Part shown: piece by piece, positions 32,414 to 40,808 of the stretch
How positions within the stretch are numbered: the first letter of the stretch is position 1
Layout: each line of letters starts with the position of its first letter
From: Sedimenticola sp.
GTDB taxonomy: Bacteria > Pseudomonadota > Gammaproteobacteria > Chromatiales > Chromatiaceae
Assembly: GCA_026984735.1 (NCBI GenBank)
Contig: JALSRN010000057.1
Span: forward strand, 1-47,373
Direction of reading: 5' to 3'
DNA length: 47,373 nt
The notes under the pieces: model-generated
The model's input: only the letters and a program-made list of their open reading frames with translations
What the model was told of the DNA's origin: nothing
The model's database searches: none
Made by a program: the position numbers and the translations under genes

Positions 32414-33351
32414 CTTCGCACGATCCGGTGCACCAGCGGAGCGCAGATGACGCGGATGGCGTGTTCCAGCTGACCTCCCGGAATCACCAGCGTGTTGCGC
32501 CGGGACATCCACGACCCCTTGATGCGCTTGAGAAAGTGGGGAAAGTCGTGCCCTCTGGGGTCGCGGAAGCGAATCACCACGATGCTCTCGTCCAGCGAGG
32601 GGATCTCGCGCAACACGAAGGGGTTGGAGGTGTCGGTCAAGGGTACGCGCTGGAAATTGATGTCGGTGAGCGAGAACTGGGGAACGATATATTTGATGTA
32701 GTCGGGCAGGCGTCGCTGGATGGTCTGGATGGTGCTTTCCGCCGGCTTGTTCTTGTGGTGCGCGTCCCGGTAGATCTTCTGGATCCACTCCAGGTTGATG
32801 ACCGGGACCACGCCGATGAGCAGATCCACCCAGCGGGCGATGTCCAGTTCGGGCGTTTCGCACAGCGCCACCTCCAGGCGGCGGCGCACCACTTCGGGGT
32901 TGTGGGAGGGAGAGGTGTCGCGTTGGCTCCAGGGCCTTTCCGAATAGCCGCCGTGGAGGCCGTCGTAGACCAGCACCTCGGTGCCGCCCGGAATCTCCTC
33001 CCAGGGCGTGAACGAGCCCACCGGTCGGTCGTAGATCTCCGCCAGCTCCTCGTTCTCCACATAGCGGCGACAAAGGCCGGTGCCGGTGCGCGAGTACTCG
33101 CGGAACAACCCCTCCAACCGCTCCAGATAGTTGGCCTCCGGCGAAAAGTGGCTCAGGCAGTAGCCCTGTTGGCGGCACCGCTCCACCATGTACCTCATGG
33201 CCTTGCGGTCGTAGCGGCGAAAGGCGTTGCCATCCACTCGGAAACGGGTGATCCCTTCCTCCTTGAGCAGTCGGTCGAACACCTTTCGAAAGGTGGTGGT
33301 GCCGGCGCCCGAAGAGCCGGTGAACGCGATGATGGGATGCTTGACGGACAT
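32389..33351 (-). CDS. Phosphoribulokinase-family protein with altered catalytic positions
   Basis: A 320-residue P-loop kinase matching bacterial phosphoribulokinase over its length: P-loop [10 protein letters not shown] (residues 11-20), [15 protein letters not shown] (129-135), [17 protein letters not shown] (180-196) and [20 protein letters not shown]. However, the segment aligned with Rhodobacter VEGDAFHR reads VDGNAFRR: the catalytic Asp42 is Asn (codon AAC), His45 is Arg, and the conserved acidic residue of YEGLHG is Asp. Lys192 and Asp196, equivalent to Lys165 and Asp169, remain. About 25 extra residues (137-174) lie between GLHGG and VDLLIGVVP. No RuBisCO gene adjoins. Ordinary Calvin-cycle activity is therefore doubtful; a paralogue with another substrate or regulatory role is possible. 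Confidence 0.85.
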   Translation of the reverse strand: MSVKHPIIAFTGSSGAGTTTFRKVFDRLLKEEGITRFRVDGNAFRRYDRKAMRYMVERCRQQGYCLSHFSPEANYLERLEGLFREYSRTGTGLCRRYVENEELAEIYDRPVGSFTPWEEIPGGTEVLVYDGLHGGYSERPWSQRDTSPSHNPEVVRRRLEVALCETPELDIARWVDLLIGVVPVINLEWIQKIYRDAHHKNKPAESTIQTIQRRLPDYIKYIVPQFSLTDINFQRVPLTDTSNPFVLREIPSLDESIVVIRFRDPRGHDFPHFLKRIKGSWMSRRNTLVIPGGQLEHAIRVICAPLVHRIVRSYREALNS

Positions 33352-33445
33352 GGTTCACCACGAAGGTTTCGGGGTGCAAGCAAGTGTTTTTTATATCACA
33401 AAGACCAAAAACCTTATAATATGAAAGGAAAGTAGCCGAGCTCCC

Positions 33446-35014
33446 TCACCAGGGGCGCGGCTCCCGCAGCGGTGCGGTGCGGGAGTTGACGGCCCGCTGT
33501 TCGTCGAGCAGAAACTGGTTCCTCAGCAGGTAGGCGGGGTTGCCTTCGGCCTGCTCCAGCCACTGTTCCATCAGGCCCATGGCGCCGCGACCGGGAGCCG
33601 CGGCCGGCTTGTTGGCCAGCCCCTCTTCCTGCCCCTCTTTTTGGCTCTTTTCGGTGCTCTGGGCGCCAAGCTGGTCGAATTTTTCCACGGCGCCCTGTTC
33701 CCTGCTCGCCTCTTCCGCATTGAAGGTTTCGGTTTCGCCGGCGGGGCCTCGGCGCCTTCGCGCCGGCGGCCGCTTTTCGGAGGGGCGGGGCCGTCGCTCG
33801 TGCTCCGGGCCCTCCCCGGGCGTTCGAGGCGTTGCCTGCGGCCGCTTCTCGCCTTTTCCCGTGGCGTTCTCCTTTTCGCTCTTTCTCCAACCGCCTTTCT
33901 CGCCTCGCTCCTCTTGAGCGCTGCTCGCCCCTTCGGTCGCGGAGGGCTCCGGCGGTTGCTCTTCGGTGCCTTTCGCCTCGGTGCGGCGTTGCTCCTCTCC
34001 GCCTTCGCCCTCTTTTTTTCGCTTCTCACGGCCGCCGGCTTCACTCTCTTTTTGCTTTTCTTCGCCTTTTTCACCGGAAGAGGTGGGATTGGTTTCCTTC
34101 TCTTTGCCGGACCGCTCGGAAGCCTTTTTCGATCCCTCTCCTTCTTTCTCTTCCTGGGAAGACTCTTCGGCCCCTTGCGGCTCCTGAGTTTGCGACCGGC
34201 TGCCACCTCGGTTCTTCTCGGAAGCGGATTCTCCCTCCGTTTGGGTCTCTTCTTGTCGCCCCTCTTGCTGCTGTTGTCCCGACTGCTGACCCTGCGAGGA
34301 CTGTTGGGATTGCTGTTGCTGCTGGCCGGCTTGCTGTTGGGACTGCTGCTGGGACTGCTGCTGCTGGGACTGCTGTTGCTGGGACTGCTGTTGCTGGGAC
34401 TGCTGTTGCTGGGACTGCTGTTGCTGGGACTGCTGCTGCTGGGACTGCTGTTGCTGGGACTGCTGTTGCTGGGACTGCTGTTGCTGGGACTGCTGTTGCT
34501 GGGACTGCTGTTGCTGGGACTGCTGCTGTTGGGACTGCTGCCGGGGCCGTTGGCGGCGCTCTCGTTCTTTCTTCTTCTGCTGCTCGCGCTCCTTCCGCTT
34601 CTTCTCTTCCTTCTCCTTGCGCTGGGCTTCCACCTTTGCAAGGAGGGCGTTGACCAGAGAGAGGTTGTAGCGGGCGTCTTCGTGATCGGGCCGATGCTCG
34701 AGCGCCTGGCGATAGCTCTGGGCGGCCGCCTTCAGATCGCCCATGCGGAACTGGCTGTTGCCCAGGTTGTAAAGGGCGTCGGCCAGGCGTCGCCGGTCCT
34801 TCACTTTGGCGAACGCCTCCGCCGCTTTGGCGAAGCGCCCGGCGCGATACCACGCCATGCCCTGGCGGAAAGGCGTTCGAAAAGTCTCTGCGGCGGCCGG
34901 GTAGTCGCCCTGGCGATAATATTCCCAACCCTTCTGTTCCGCGTTCAGAAAGAGATCCGCGTGCACGCCCAGCGGCAGCGAGGAGAGCAGGCCAAGGAGC
35001 AGCAACCGTTTCAT
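33446..35014 (-). CDS. BatC-like TPR protein with (Gln4-Ser)12 tract and charged low-complexity tail
   Basis: A 522-residue exported protein. A signal peptide (MKRLLLLGLLSSLPLGVHA) precedes tetratricopeptide repeats to about residue 125 (DALYNLGNSQFRMGDLKAAA is clear). A basic coiled-coil-like stretch follows, then twelve perfect QQQQS repeats (residues 162-221), and a long Glu/Lys/Ser-rich disordered region. The C terminus (MGLMEQWLEQAEGNPAYLLR) is well folded and typical of Bat TPR proteins. The ATG at 35014 overlaps the BatB stop (ATGA) and follows GAGGTG. It is the last Bat gene here; relatives act with VWA proteins in the periplasm in stress tolerance or protein-complex assembly. Confidence 0.88.
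   Translation of the reverse strand: MKRLLLLGLLSSLPLGVHADLFLNAEQKGWEYYRQGDYPAAAETFRTPFRQGMAWYRAGRFAKAAEAFAKVKDRRRLADALYNLGNSQFRMGDLKAAAQSYRQALEHRPDHEDARYNLSLVNALLAKVEAQRKEKEEKKRKEREQQKKKERERRQRPRQQSQQQQSQQQQSQQQQSQQQQSQQQQSQQQQSQQQQSQQQQSQQQQSQQQQSQQQQSQQQQSQQQSQQQAGQQQQQSQQSSQGQQSGQQQQEGRQEETQTEGESASEKNRGGSRSQTQEPQGAEESSQEEKEGEGSKKASERSGKEKETNPTSSGEKGEEKQKESEAGGREKRKKEGEGGEEQRRTEAKGTEEQPPEPSATEGASSAQEERGEKGGWRKSEKENATGKGEKRPQATPRTPGEGPEHERRPRPSEKRPPARRRRGPAGETETFNAEEASREQGAVEKFDQLGAQSTEKSQKEGQEEGLANKPAAAPGRGAMGLMEQWLEQAEGNPAYLLRNQFLLDEQRAVNSRTAPLREPRPW
34352..34531. repeat. 15-bp minisatellite, 12 copies, coding for QQQQS
   Basis: Twelve uninterrupted 15-base units encode the pentapeptide Gln-Gln-Gln-Gln-Ser in the minus-strand TPR gene; partial units flank it (34340-34540 in all). 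Units differ only by CAG/CAA choice at one or two positions. As each unit is a multiple of three bases, copy-number change would alter protein length without breaking the frame. Confidence 0.97.
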
Positions 35015-36027
35015 GAGGCACCTCTGGCATAGCGCGAACGGGGTCCGAAGAGCCACAGCGCCAACAGCACCACCGGAAAGAGGAAGAGGTAGAAACGTTC
35101 GTTCCAGATGCGGGTGGGGCGACCCTTGACCCGCTGCTTGTCGGCGTCCGCGAGCACCGCGTCGAGAATGGCCCGCACGTCCCGATCCTGGTAATCGGCC
35201 AGTTCGAAGCGCCCGCCGCCCAGTTTCGCCAGGCGGCGCAGCTCATCGGGGCGCAAGCGGGAGATCACCGCCCGGCCGTCCGCCGCCGTGATGTAGGGTA
35301 CCGGCCCTCCGCCTTCGGTGCCCACGCCCAGCACATGGAGGCGGATGCCCTCTTGCCGCAGTCGCCGGACCTTCTCGTCGAGGTCGGGCTCGTCGAAATC
35401 GCCATCGGTGATGAGCAGGATGTGGTGGCTGATGCGCTTTTTTCCTTCCGCGGGCGTGAACAGCAGAGCGGCTTTGTCGAGCGCATTGCCCAGCCGGCTG
35501 CCGGGCAGATGGACCAGATCGGTGGAGAGGCTGGGAAGCACATGGCGCAGAGTCTCCAGGTCCTCGGTCAGCGGCGCGATCACATGGGCGACGGTGGCGA
35601 AGGCGATCAGGCCGACGCGGATGCCGGGATCGAGGCGGATCAGATCCTGGATCTCCTGTTTGGCGCGCGCCAGCCGGGAAGGACGCACGTCCCGGATCTT
35701 CATGGAAGCGGAGATGTCCAGCAGGATCACCAGCTCGGCGGCGGGCTGGAAGGCGGCGATGCGGTGATAGTCCCAGCGGGGGCCGGCCATGGCGGTGACC
35801 GAGAGCGCCCAGGCGAGACTCCAACCGGCCACCACCTTCCAATCACGCCCTTTCGCGGTCCGCGTCTCGCCGGTGAGGTGAGGCATCAGTTCCGCGTCGG
35901 CGTAGAGGTATTCCCGGCCTCGTTGTCGCCGGGGGCGGCTCAGCCGCAGCCAGCCGACGACCAACGGGAGCGCCAGCAGCAGCCACAGCCACATCGGTTG
36001 GGCGAAATGGAAGCCGCTCTCAGTCAT
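35011..36027 (-). CDS. batB: BatB-like VWA-domain membrane protein
   Basis: A 338-residue protein with an N-terminal membrane helix pair (PMWLWLLLALPLVVGWL and around residues 65-82), a von Willebrand A domain and a C-terminal helix (FYLFLFPVVLLALWLFGP). The MIDAS metal site is intact: Asp104-Ile-Ser106-Ala-Ser108, with later Thr and Asp residues (ITDGDFDEPD). The VWA domain faces the periplasm. Starts overlap BatA by eight bases and its stop overlaps the TPR gene. Part of the MoxR-DUF58-DUF4381-BatA-BatB-TPR cassette. Confidence 0.92.
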   Translation of the reverse strand: MTESGFHFAQPMWLWLLLALPLVVGWLRLSRPRRQRGREYLYADAELMPHLTGETRTAKGRDWKVVAGWSLAWALSVTAMAGPRWDYHRIAAFQPAAELVILLDISASMKIRDVRPSRLARAKQEIQDLIRLDPGIRVGLIAFATVAHVIAPLTEDLETLRHVLPSLSTDLVHLPGSRLGNALDKAALLFTPAEGKKRISHHILLITDGDFDEPDLDEKVRRLRQEGIRLHVLGVGTEGGGPVPYITAADGRAVISRLRPDELRRLAKLGGGRFELADYQDRDVRAILDAVLADADKQRVKGRPTRIWNERFYLFLFPVVLLALWLFGPRSRYARGAS

Positions 36028-37057
36028 GGAGACTCTCCACCGGCAGCCGCCACCGTCCTCCCGGGAAGAGGCCCAGAAGCAGCAGGCTCAGCAGGGCGAC
36101 GGCCAACGGCCAGCGAAACAGGGGATGGGGCACCCAGACGGTGCGGGATTCCGCTTTGCTCTTCTCCAGCTCGTTGATCCGCCGCGAGATCTCCTCGAGG
36201 GCGTTGGCGTCGCTCGCGCGGAAATAGGCGCCTCCCGTGGTCTCGGCGATCTTGCGCATGGTGGCCTCGTCGAAACCGAGGTCGGAGCGGTAGACCAGCC
36301 GCCCCTCTTCGATGATGGGTACCTCTTTCTGGTGGCTGCCCACTCCGATGGTGTAGATCCGCACCCCCTCGGCGGCCGCCAGCCGGGCCGCCTCGAGCGG
36401 GGGGATGGTGCCCGCGGTGTTCTCGCCATCGGCCACGAGGATCAGCACCCTGGAGCCGGGAGGCCGCTCGCGGAGCTTTTTGATGCCCAAGCCGATGGCG
36501 TCGCCGATGGCGGTGCCGTCCCCGGCGATGCGCGGCACCAGATTGTCGAGCAGTTGGCGGACCATGCGGCGGTCGAGGGTGAGAGGGGAGAGCACGAACG
36601 CCTGGTTGCCGAAGATGATGAGCCCCACGCGGTCTCCCTTGCGCTGCTCGATGAAGCGCCCCATCACCCCTTTGACCACCTGCATGCGGCTCACCTGGCG
36701 GCCGTTGACGGTGAAATCGAGAGCCTCCATGGAATGGGAGGCGTCAACCGCCAGCATCAGGTCGTAGCCGGCCACCTTCTCGTCGGTGAAGGGTTGCAGC
36801 CATTGGGGACGCATGAGGGCCAGCGTCAGCCCCAGCCACAACAGGACCACCAGGATGCGTTGAACGAGAGAACCCCGACTCAGGCCGGGTCGGTGCCCCT
36901 GGAAGGCCGACTGCAACCGTTGTAGGGAAGGATAGAGCAGGGTGGTGCGGCGCTGACGATACTCCTCCAGGGCGTCGAGGCGCCGGCGGGTCATGAGCCA
37001 CTGCGCCAGCGGCAGCACCAGGAGCAGAACCATCCACGGCCACTCGAACCGGATCAT
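36020..37057 (-). CDS. batA: BatA-like VWA-domain membrane protein
   Basis: A 345-residue protein of the same plan as BatB: N-terminal helices (PWMVLLLVLPLAQWLM and ILVVLLWLGLTLALM), a VWA domain with MIDAS Asp105-Ala-Ser107-His-Ser109 and the later VADGENTAG, and a C-terminal helix (LAVALLSLLLLGLFPGG). ATG 37057 (MIRFEWPWMVL) is the only sensible start; upstream frame extension has no family match. It overlaps the end of the DUF4381 gene by four bases. It should interact with metal through the MIDAS and with the MoxR ATPase system. Confidence 0.92.
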   Translation of the reverse strand: MIRFEWPWMVLLLVLPLAQWLMTRRRLDALEEYRQRRTTLLYPSLQRLQSAFQGHRPGLSRGSLVQRILVVLLWLGLTLALMRPQWLQPFTDEKVAGYDLMLAVDASHSMEALDFTVNGRQVSRMQVVKGVMGRFIEQRKGDRVGLIIFGNQAFVLSPLTLDRRMVRQLLDNLVPRIAGDGTAIGDAIGLGIKKLRERPPGSRVLILVADGENTAGTIPPLEAARLAAAEGVRIYTIGVGSHQKEVPIIEEGRLVYRSDLGFDEATMRKIAETTGGAYFRASDANALEEISRRINELEKSKAESRTVWVPHPLFRWPLAVALLSLLLLGLFPGGRWRLPVESLHD

Positions 37058-37545
37058 CGCGGGTGTCTCCGGGCCCACACCAGGGCCGCCTGAATGAGGC
37101 GTTCCACCTGTTCCCGGCTCACCGGGCACTTCCCGGGCGGGGCGTAGGCGGAGGTGATCAGGGCTTTTCCCTCCCGCCGCCAGGGAAACCGTTCCGGATC
37201 TTTCTGTTCCAGCCACTCCAGCCAGGCTTCTCCGTTCAGCCCCGCCGCCGCTTCCCGCCCCGCCCGCGCCACGGCGATGCGGCGCATCAGTTCCGAAAGC
37301 TCGCGCACGGCCTGTTCGGGAGTGAGTTGGCTGCTGAGTCGGCGCAGCGCCAGCAGCTGGTTGCGGGCGTCGCGGTGCCAACTCCCCGGCGGATAGCGGC
37401 GCAGACTGCGGATCGCCAGCCACAGCAGGGCCGCCGCCAGCAGGCCGCCCAAAAGCAGCAGCCACCAGCCCAGGGCGGGCGGCCACCAGGAGGGGGGCGG
37501 CAGCTCGTGGATGTCGCGCATGCGCGCCACCAGGGCGTCGTTCAC
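37054..37545 (-). CDS. DUF4381 family membrane protein
   Basis: A 163-residue protein with a single membrane helix (ALGWWLLLLGGLLAAALLWLA) and a soluble domain containing RRIAVARAGREAAAGLNGEAWLEWLE, a pattern typical of DUF4381 proteins in MoxR/Bat cassettes. The start is GTG 37545, preceded by GAGG at eight bases and overlapping the DUF58 stop. An ATG at 37617 lies inside the DUF58 gene and gives an atypical basic leader. Function unknown; the context predicts a membrane component of the VWA complex. Confidence 0.88.
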   Translation of the reverse strand: MNDALVARMRDIHELPPPSWWPPALGWWLLLLGGLLAAALLWLAIRSLRRYPPGSWHRDARNQLLALRRLSSQLTPEQAVRELSELMRRIAVARAGREAAAGLNGEAWLEWLEQKDPERFPWRREGKALITSAYAPPGKCPVSREQVERLIQAALVWARRHPR

Positions 37546-38468
37546 AAATAGGCCCTCGCTCGCAGCCGGCGCTCCAGGCCACGCATCAGCGCGCCGTGCA
37601 CCTCTTCGTGGGTCCACACCGGAATCACCGCCACGCCCAAGCTGTTGGCCAGTTGGATCAGGCGCCGGCGGCGGCTCTCCCAGGCTTCACGGTAGCGTTC
37701 CCGCGCCCCGGCGTCCGAGGTGTCCACCTCCAGGAGCCCGCCGTCGGGGCTGTGGAACAGCACCGTTCCCATGTCCGGCAGTTCGCGCTCGGCGGGATCG
37801 TCGATGGGGACCAGCACCGCCGAGTGACGCTGGCAGAGCTGCGAAAGCGGCTGCTTCAGCACGGTGGGGTCGAGGTTGAAATCGGCGATGACGAACACCA
37901 GCCCGCCGGTGCCGATCCCCTGGCTGGCCTTGCGCAGGATCTCCGGCAGGCTGCCCGAGCCGTGTTCGGTCTCGCACTGTTCCGGAACCGTGGTCAGCCC
38001 GTGGAGCAGGCGCCACAACGCCTGCCGGTCTTTGGTGGCGCGGAAATAGCGGTCTTCGCAACGCGGATCGCCGAAGAGGACGCCGCCCACCCGGTCGTGA
38101 AGATGGTTGGCCGCCCAGCCGAGCAGGGCGGCGGCTTTGGCCGCCTGGATCGACTTGAAGGTGCCACGCGTGCCGAAATCCATGTGGGGGCCTTTGTCCA
38201 CGCAGAGCATCACGCTGCGCTCCCGTTCCTCGCGAAACACCTTGAGATGGGGTTCGCCGGTGCGCGCGGTCACCTTCCAATCCATGTTGCGGATGTCGTC
38301 TCCTTCGTGGTATTCGCGCACCTCTTCGAAGTTGAGCCCCTGCCCGCGAAAGACCGAGGCGTAGAGGCCGGCGAAAGAGGAGTTGACCAGGTGATGCGAA
38401 GCCATGCCCAGGGCATGGGCCTGGTGACGCAGTTCCAGGAGGTCGTCGAGTACCGGTTGCAGGCTCAC
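37542..38468 (-). CDS. DUF58 domain protein
   Basis: A 308-residue protein with the DUF58 core: GQGLNFEEVREYHEGDDIRN, MDWKVTARTGEPHLKVFREE and a VWA-like second half (VMLCVDKGPHMDFG...VIADFNLDP). The DKGPHM motif replaces the usual DxSxS of a full MIDAS. GTG at 38468 is the start, with a weak ribosome binding site; MoxR ends 12 bases upstream. It follows moxR in the usual order for these ATPase-chaperone cassettes. Confidence 0.92.
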   Translation of the reverse strand: MSLQPVLDDLLELRHQAHALGMASHHLVNSSFAGLYASVFRGQGLNFEEVREYHEGDDIRNMDWKVTARTGEPHLKVFREERERSVMLCVDKGPHMDFGTRGTFKSIQAAKAAALLGWAANHLHDRVGGVLFGDPRCEDRYFRATKDRQALWRLLHGLTTVPEQCETEHGSGSLPEILRKASQGIGTGGLVFVIADFNLDPTVLKQPLSQLCQRHSAVLVPIDDPAERELPDMGTVLFHSPDGGLLEVDTSDAGARERYREAWESRRRRLIQLANSLGVAVIPVWTHEEVHGALMRGLERRLRARAYL

Positions 38469-38479
38469 GGACGGGAGGC

Positions 38480-39436
38480 TCAGGGAATGGCCACCAATGA
38501 AAGCAGCTTTTCGATCACGTCGTCGGCGGTGATCCCCTCGGCTTCCGCCTCGAAGCTGAGGAGCACCCGGTGGCGCAGGATGTCGGGGGCGATCTTCTGG
38601 ACGTGGCCGGGCGAGACGAACTCTTCGTCGTCCAGCCAGGCGCGGGCGCGGGCGCAGCGGGCCAGCGCCAAGGAGGCCCGCGGCGAAGCGCCGAAGCGGA
38701 TCCAGCGGGCCATCTCCTTGTCGTAGAGGCCGGGGTTGCGGGTGGCCTGGACCAGGTCCACGATGTAGCGGTTGAGCTTGGGGTCCAGATAGACTTCGGC
38801 CACCGATTTGCGCATGGCGAACAGGGCCGACTGGGGCAGCGGCTCGGGCGGAGGGGCCTCCACCGCCTGCTGCCGGTTGTGGTCCAGTTCGAGAATCTCC
38901 AACTCCTCCTCGTGGCTGGGATAGTCCACCACCACCTGCATCAGAAACCGGTCGAGCTGGGCCTCGGGGAGCTGATAGGTGCCCTCCTGTTCCACGGGGT
39001 TCTGGGTGGCGAGCACCATGAAGAGATCGGGCAGGTGGTAGGTCTTCTGGCCCACGGTGATCTGCCGCTCGCCCATGGCCTCGAGCAGAGCCGCCTGCAC
39101 CTTGGCGGGCGCCCGGTTCACTTCGTCGGCCAGCAGGATGTTGTGGAACAAGGGGCCGGGGCGGAATTCGAACTCGGCCTTCTCGTGGCGGTAGATGTCG
39201 GTGCCCACGAGGTCCGAAGGGAGAAGGTCCGGAGTGAACTGGACACGGTGAAAGTCGCCTTCGAGTCCTTCGGAAAGGGCGTTCACGGCGGTGGTCTTGG
39301 CCAGCCCCGGCATGCCTTCCACCAGGAGGTGGCCGTCCGCCAGAAGACAGATGAGCATGCCGTCCACCAGATTCTGCTGGCCGATGACGCGGGTATGGAT
39401 GTGCTTGCGCAGAGGGTCGAGTGCTTGGGGAGTCAT
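38480..39436 (-). CDS. MoxR-family AAA+ ATPase
   Basis: A 318-residue ATPase with Walker A GMPGLAKT (residues 41-48), Walker B ILLADEVNRAP, sensor region FMVLATQNPVEQEGTYQLPE and a C-terminal helical lid domain ending DVIEKLLSLVAIP. MoxR proteins act as chaperones for VWA-domain partners. It is the first gene of the minus-strand cassette that reaches 33446. A promoter for it was not identified: TATAAC at 39468-39463 on this strand lacks a -35. Confidence 0.95.
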   Translation of the reverse strand: MTPQALDPLRKHIHTRVIGQQNLVDGMLICLLADGHLLVEGMPGLAKTTAVNALSEGLEGDFHRVQFTPDLLPSDLVGTDIYRHEKAEFEFRPGPLFHNILLADEVNRAPAKVQAALLEAMGERQITVGQKTYHLPDLFMVLATQNPVEQEGTYQLPEAQLDRFLMQVVVDYPSHEEELEILELDHNRQQAVEAPPPEPLPQSALFAMRKSVAEVYLDPKLNRYIVDLVQATRNPGLYDKEMARWIRFGASPRASLALARCARARAWLDDEEFVSPGHVQKIAPDILRHRVLLSFEAEAEGITADDVIEKLLSLVAIP

Positions 39437-39475
39437 GCGGTGCTGCGGTTTCCTGTGATTTCGTTATAATCCGTG

Positions 39476-39496
39476 CCCTCTCCGATGGGGAGAGGG
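39476..39496. other. Hairpin in the moxR-tpiA divergent gap
   Basis: CCCTCTCC and GGAGAGGG form a perfect eight-base stem with a five-base loop. A T-run (TTTTTTT, 39514-39520) lies 18 bases further along the plus strand, too far for a classical terminator. Its role is unknown. Confidence 0.4.
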
Positions 39497-39552
39497 TCCG
39501 TCAATCCTGCGCCTTTTTTTGGACAGGTGCAAGGTGGGGGCCGATCCGTAAA

Positions 39553-39586
39553 TTTCAATTGAAAAAATCCTTCCCCCTGGTACACT
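39553..39586 (+). promoter_or_regulatory. tpiA promoter with overlapping palindrome
   Basis: -35 TTGAAA (39559-39564), a 16-base spacer and -10 TACACT (39581-39586) form a reasonable sigma-70 promoter about 30 bases before the tpiA ATG. The palindrome TTTCAATTGAAA (39553-39564) covers the -35 box and could be a repressor site. Confidence 0.55.
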
Positions 39587-39614
39587 ACGCGGCTCGATTT
39601 TACGGGAGCTGGAC

Positions 39615-40370
39615 ATGCGACAACCTCTGGTAGCCGGTAACTGGAAGATGAACGGGTCGCTCGCGGGCGTGCGCGAACTGCTTGCGGGCATCAAGGCTGG
39701 AGTCGACGAGGTCGAGACGGCCGAAGTGGCCGTCTGTCCGCCTTTCGTCTACATTCCCGAGGCGCAGGCGCAGCTCGCCGGCACCGCCGTCGCCTGGGGC
39801 GGGCAGGATCTTTCGGTTCACGAATCCGGCGCCTACACCGGCGAGGTGGCCGGCTCCATGCTGCGGGATTTCGATTGCAAATACGTCATCATCGGCCACT
39901 CCGAACGGCGCACTTACCACAACGAGTCGGACGAACTGGTGGCGCAGAAGTTCACCGCGGCGCACAAGGCGGGGCTGGTGCCCATCTTCTGCATCGGCGA
40001 GACCCTCGAGGAGCGCGAGTCGGGAATTACCGAAGAGGTGGTGGCCCGACAGGTGGACGCGGTCATCGACCACTGCGGCGTGGAGACGTTGGGCGAGGGC
40101 GTCATCGCCTATGAGCCGGTCTGGGCCATCGGCACCGGCAAGACCGCCACGCCGGAACAGGCGCAGGAGGTGCACGCCTTCATCCGCGGCCGCGTCGCCG
40201 CCAAGAGCCCACAGGTGGCCGAGGGGCTGCGCATCCTCTATGGAGGCAGCATGAAGCCGGGCAACGCCGCCGAGCTGCTGGCCAAACCCGACATCGACGG
40301 CGGCCTCATCGGTGGCGCCTCCCTCGATGCGGGGGACTTTCTCGCCATCTGCAAGGCGGCCAACGGCTGA
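39615..40370 (+). CDS. tpiA: Triosephosphate isomerase
   Basis: A 251-residue TIM-barrel enzyme of normal length. The active-site Lys is in [10 protein letters not shown], the electrophilic His in [11 protein letters not shown], the catalytic Glu in [14 protein letters not shown], and the phosphate loop is [10 protein letters not shown]. It interconverts dihydroxyacetone phosphate and glyceraldehyde-3-phosphate in glycolysis and the Calvin cycle. ATG 39615 follows GGGAG. The tpiA-secG pairing is widespread in bacteria. Confidence 0.98.
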   Translation: MRQPLVAGNWKMNGSLAGVRELLAGIKAGVDEVETAEVAVCPPFVYIPEAQAQLAGTAVAWGGQDLSVHESGAYTGEVAGSMLRDFDCKYVIIGHSERRTYHNESDELVAQKFTAAHKAGLVPIFCIGETLEERESGITEEVVARQVDAVIDHCGVETLGEGVIAYEPVWAIGTGKTATPEQAQEVHAFIRGRVAAKSPQVAEGLRILYGGSMKPGNAAELLAKPDIDGGLIGGASLDAGDFLAICKAANG

Positions 40371-40377
40371 GGGACCC

Positions 40378-40797
40378 ATGCACACGATTCTGGTCGTCGT
40401 TCATCTCTTTCTCTCCATCGGCCTCATCGCGCTGATCCTCATTCAGCATGGCAAGGGGGCCGATGCCGGGGCCGCTTTCGGCAGCGGAGCCTCGGGCACG
40501 GTGTTCGGCGCCAAGGGGTCGGCCAACTTCCTCAGCCGCACCACGGCGGTGCTGGCCGCTCTCTTCTTCATCACCAGCCTGGCGTTGGCCTGGATGGTGA
40601 TGAACCAGGCCCGCGAAGCGGGTATCATGGTATCCGCGCCGCAAACGAAGGAGATTCCGGCGCCGGTGGAGACGTCGGACCTCCCCCCGGTGGCGCCGAA
40701 AAAGGAGTCGGGCGATCTGCCGCCCGTGCCGGCGGGAACCCCGGCGGCGGCCGAAAAGTCTCAGAAGGCAGCGCCCGCGGGAGAGAAGACGAAGTAA
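40378..40797 (+). CDS. secG: Preprotein translocase subunit SecG
   Basis: A 139-residue inner-membrane protein with two helices (ILVVVHLFLSIGLIALILI and AVLAALFFITSLALAWMVM) joined by the conserved loop QHGKGADAGAAFGSGASGTV, FGAKGSANFL. The C-terminal 50 residues are Pro/Ala/Lys-rich, a longer tail than in E. coli SecG. ATG 40378 is seven bases after the tpiA stop. It assists SecYEG export. A tRNA-Leu follows, as in E. coli. Confidence 0.95.
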   Translation: MHTILVVVHLFLSIGLIALILIQHGKGADAGAAFGSGASGTVFGAKGSANFLSRTTAVLAALFFITSLALAWMVMNQAREAGIMVSAPQTKEIPAPVETSDLPPVAPKKESGDLPPVPAGTPAAAEKSQKAAPAGEKTK

Positions 40798-40808
40798 CCG
40801 AGTTTCTA

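Noticed and set aside
34336-34549. CRISPR-like array
   Set aside because: The repeats are 15-base units without spacers and in frame within a coding gene.
33571-34641. Alternative-frame proteins across the Gln repeat (Ser/Pro-Asn or Ala/Val-rich)
   Set aside because: They are out-of-frame readings of the 15-base repeat; the Gln frame has a signal peptide, TPRs and a conserved C terminus.
39463-39470. TATAAT box in the moxR-tpiA gap as a promoter
   Set aside because: No -35 partner at a suitable distance on either strand; the TTGAAA/TACACT pair nearer tpiA is better.
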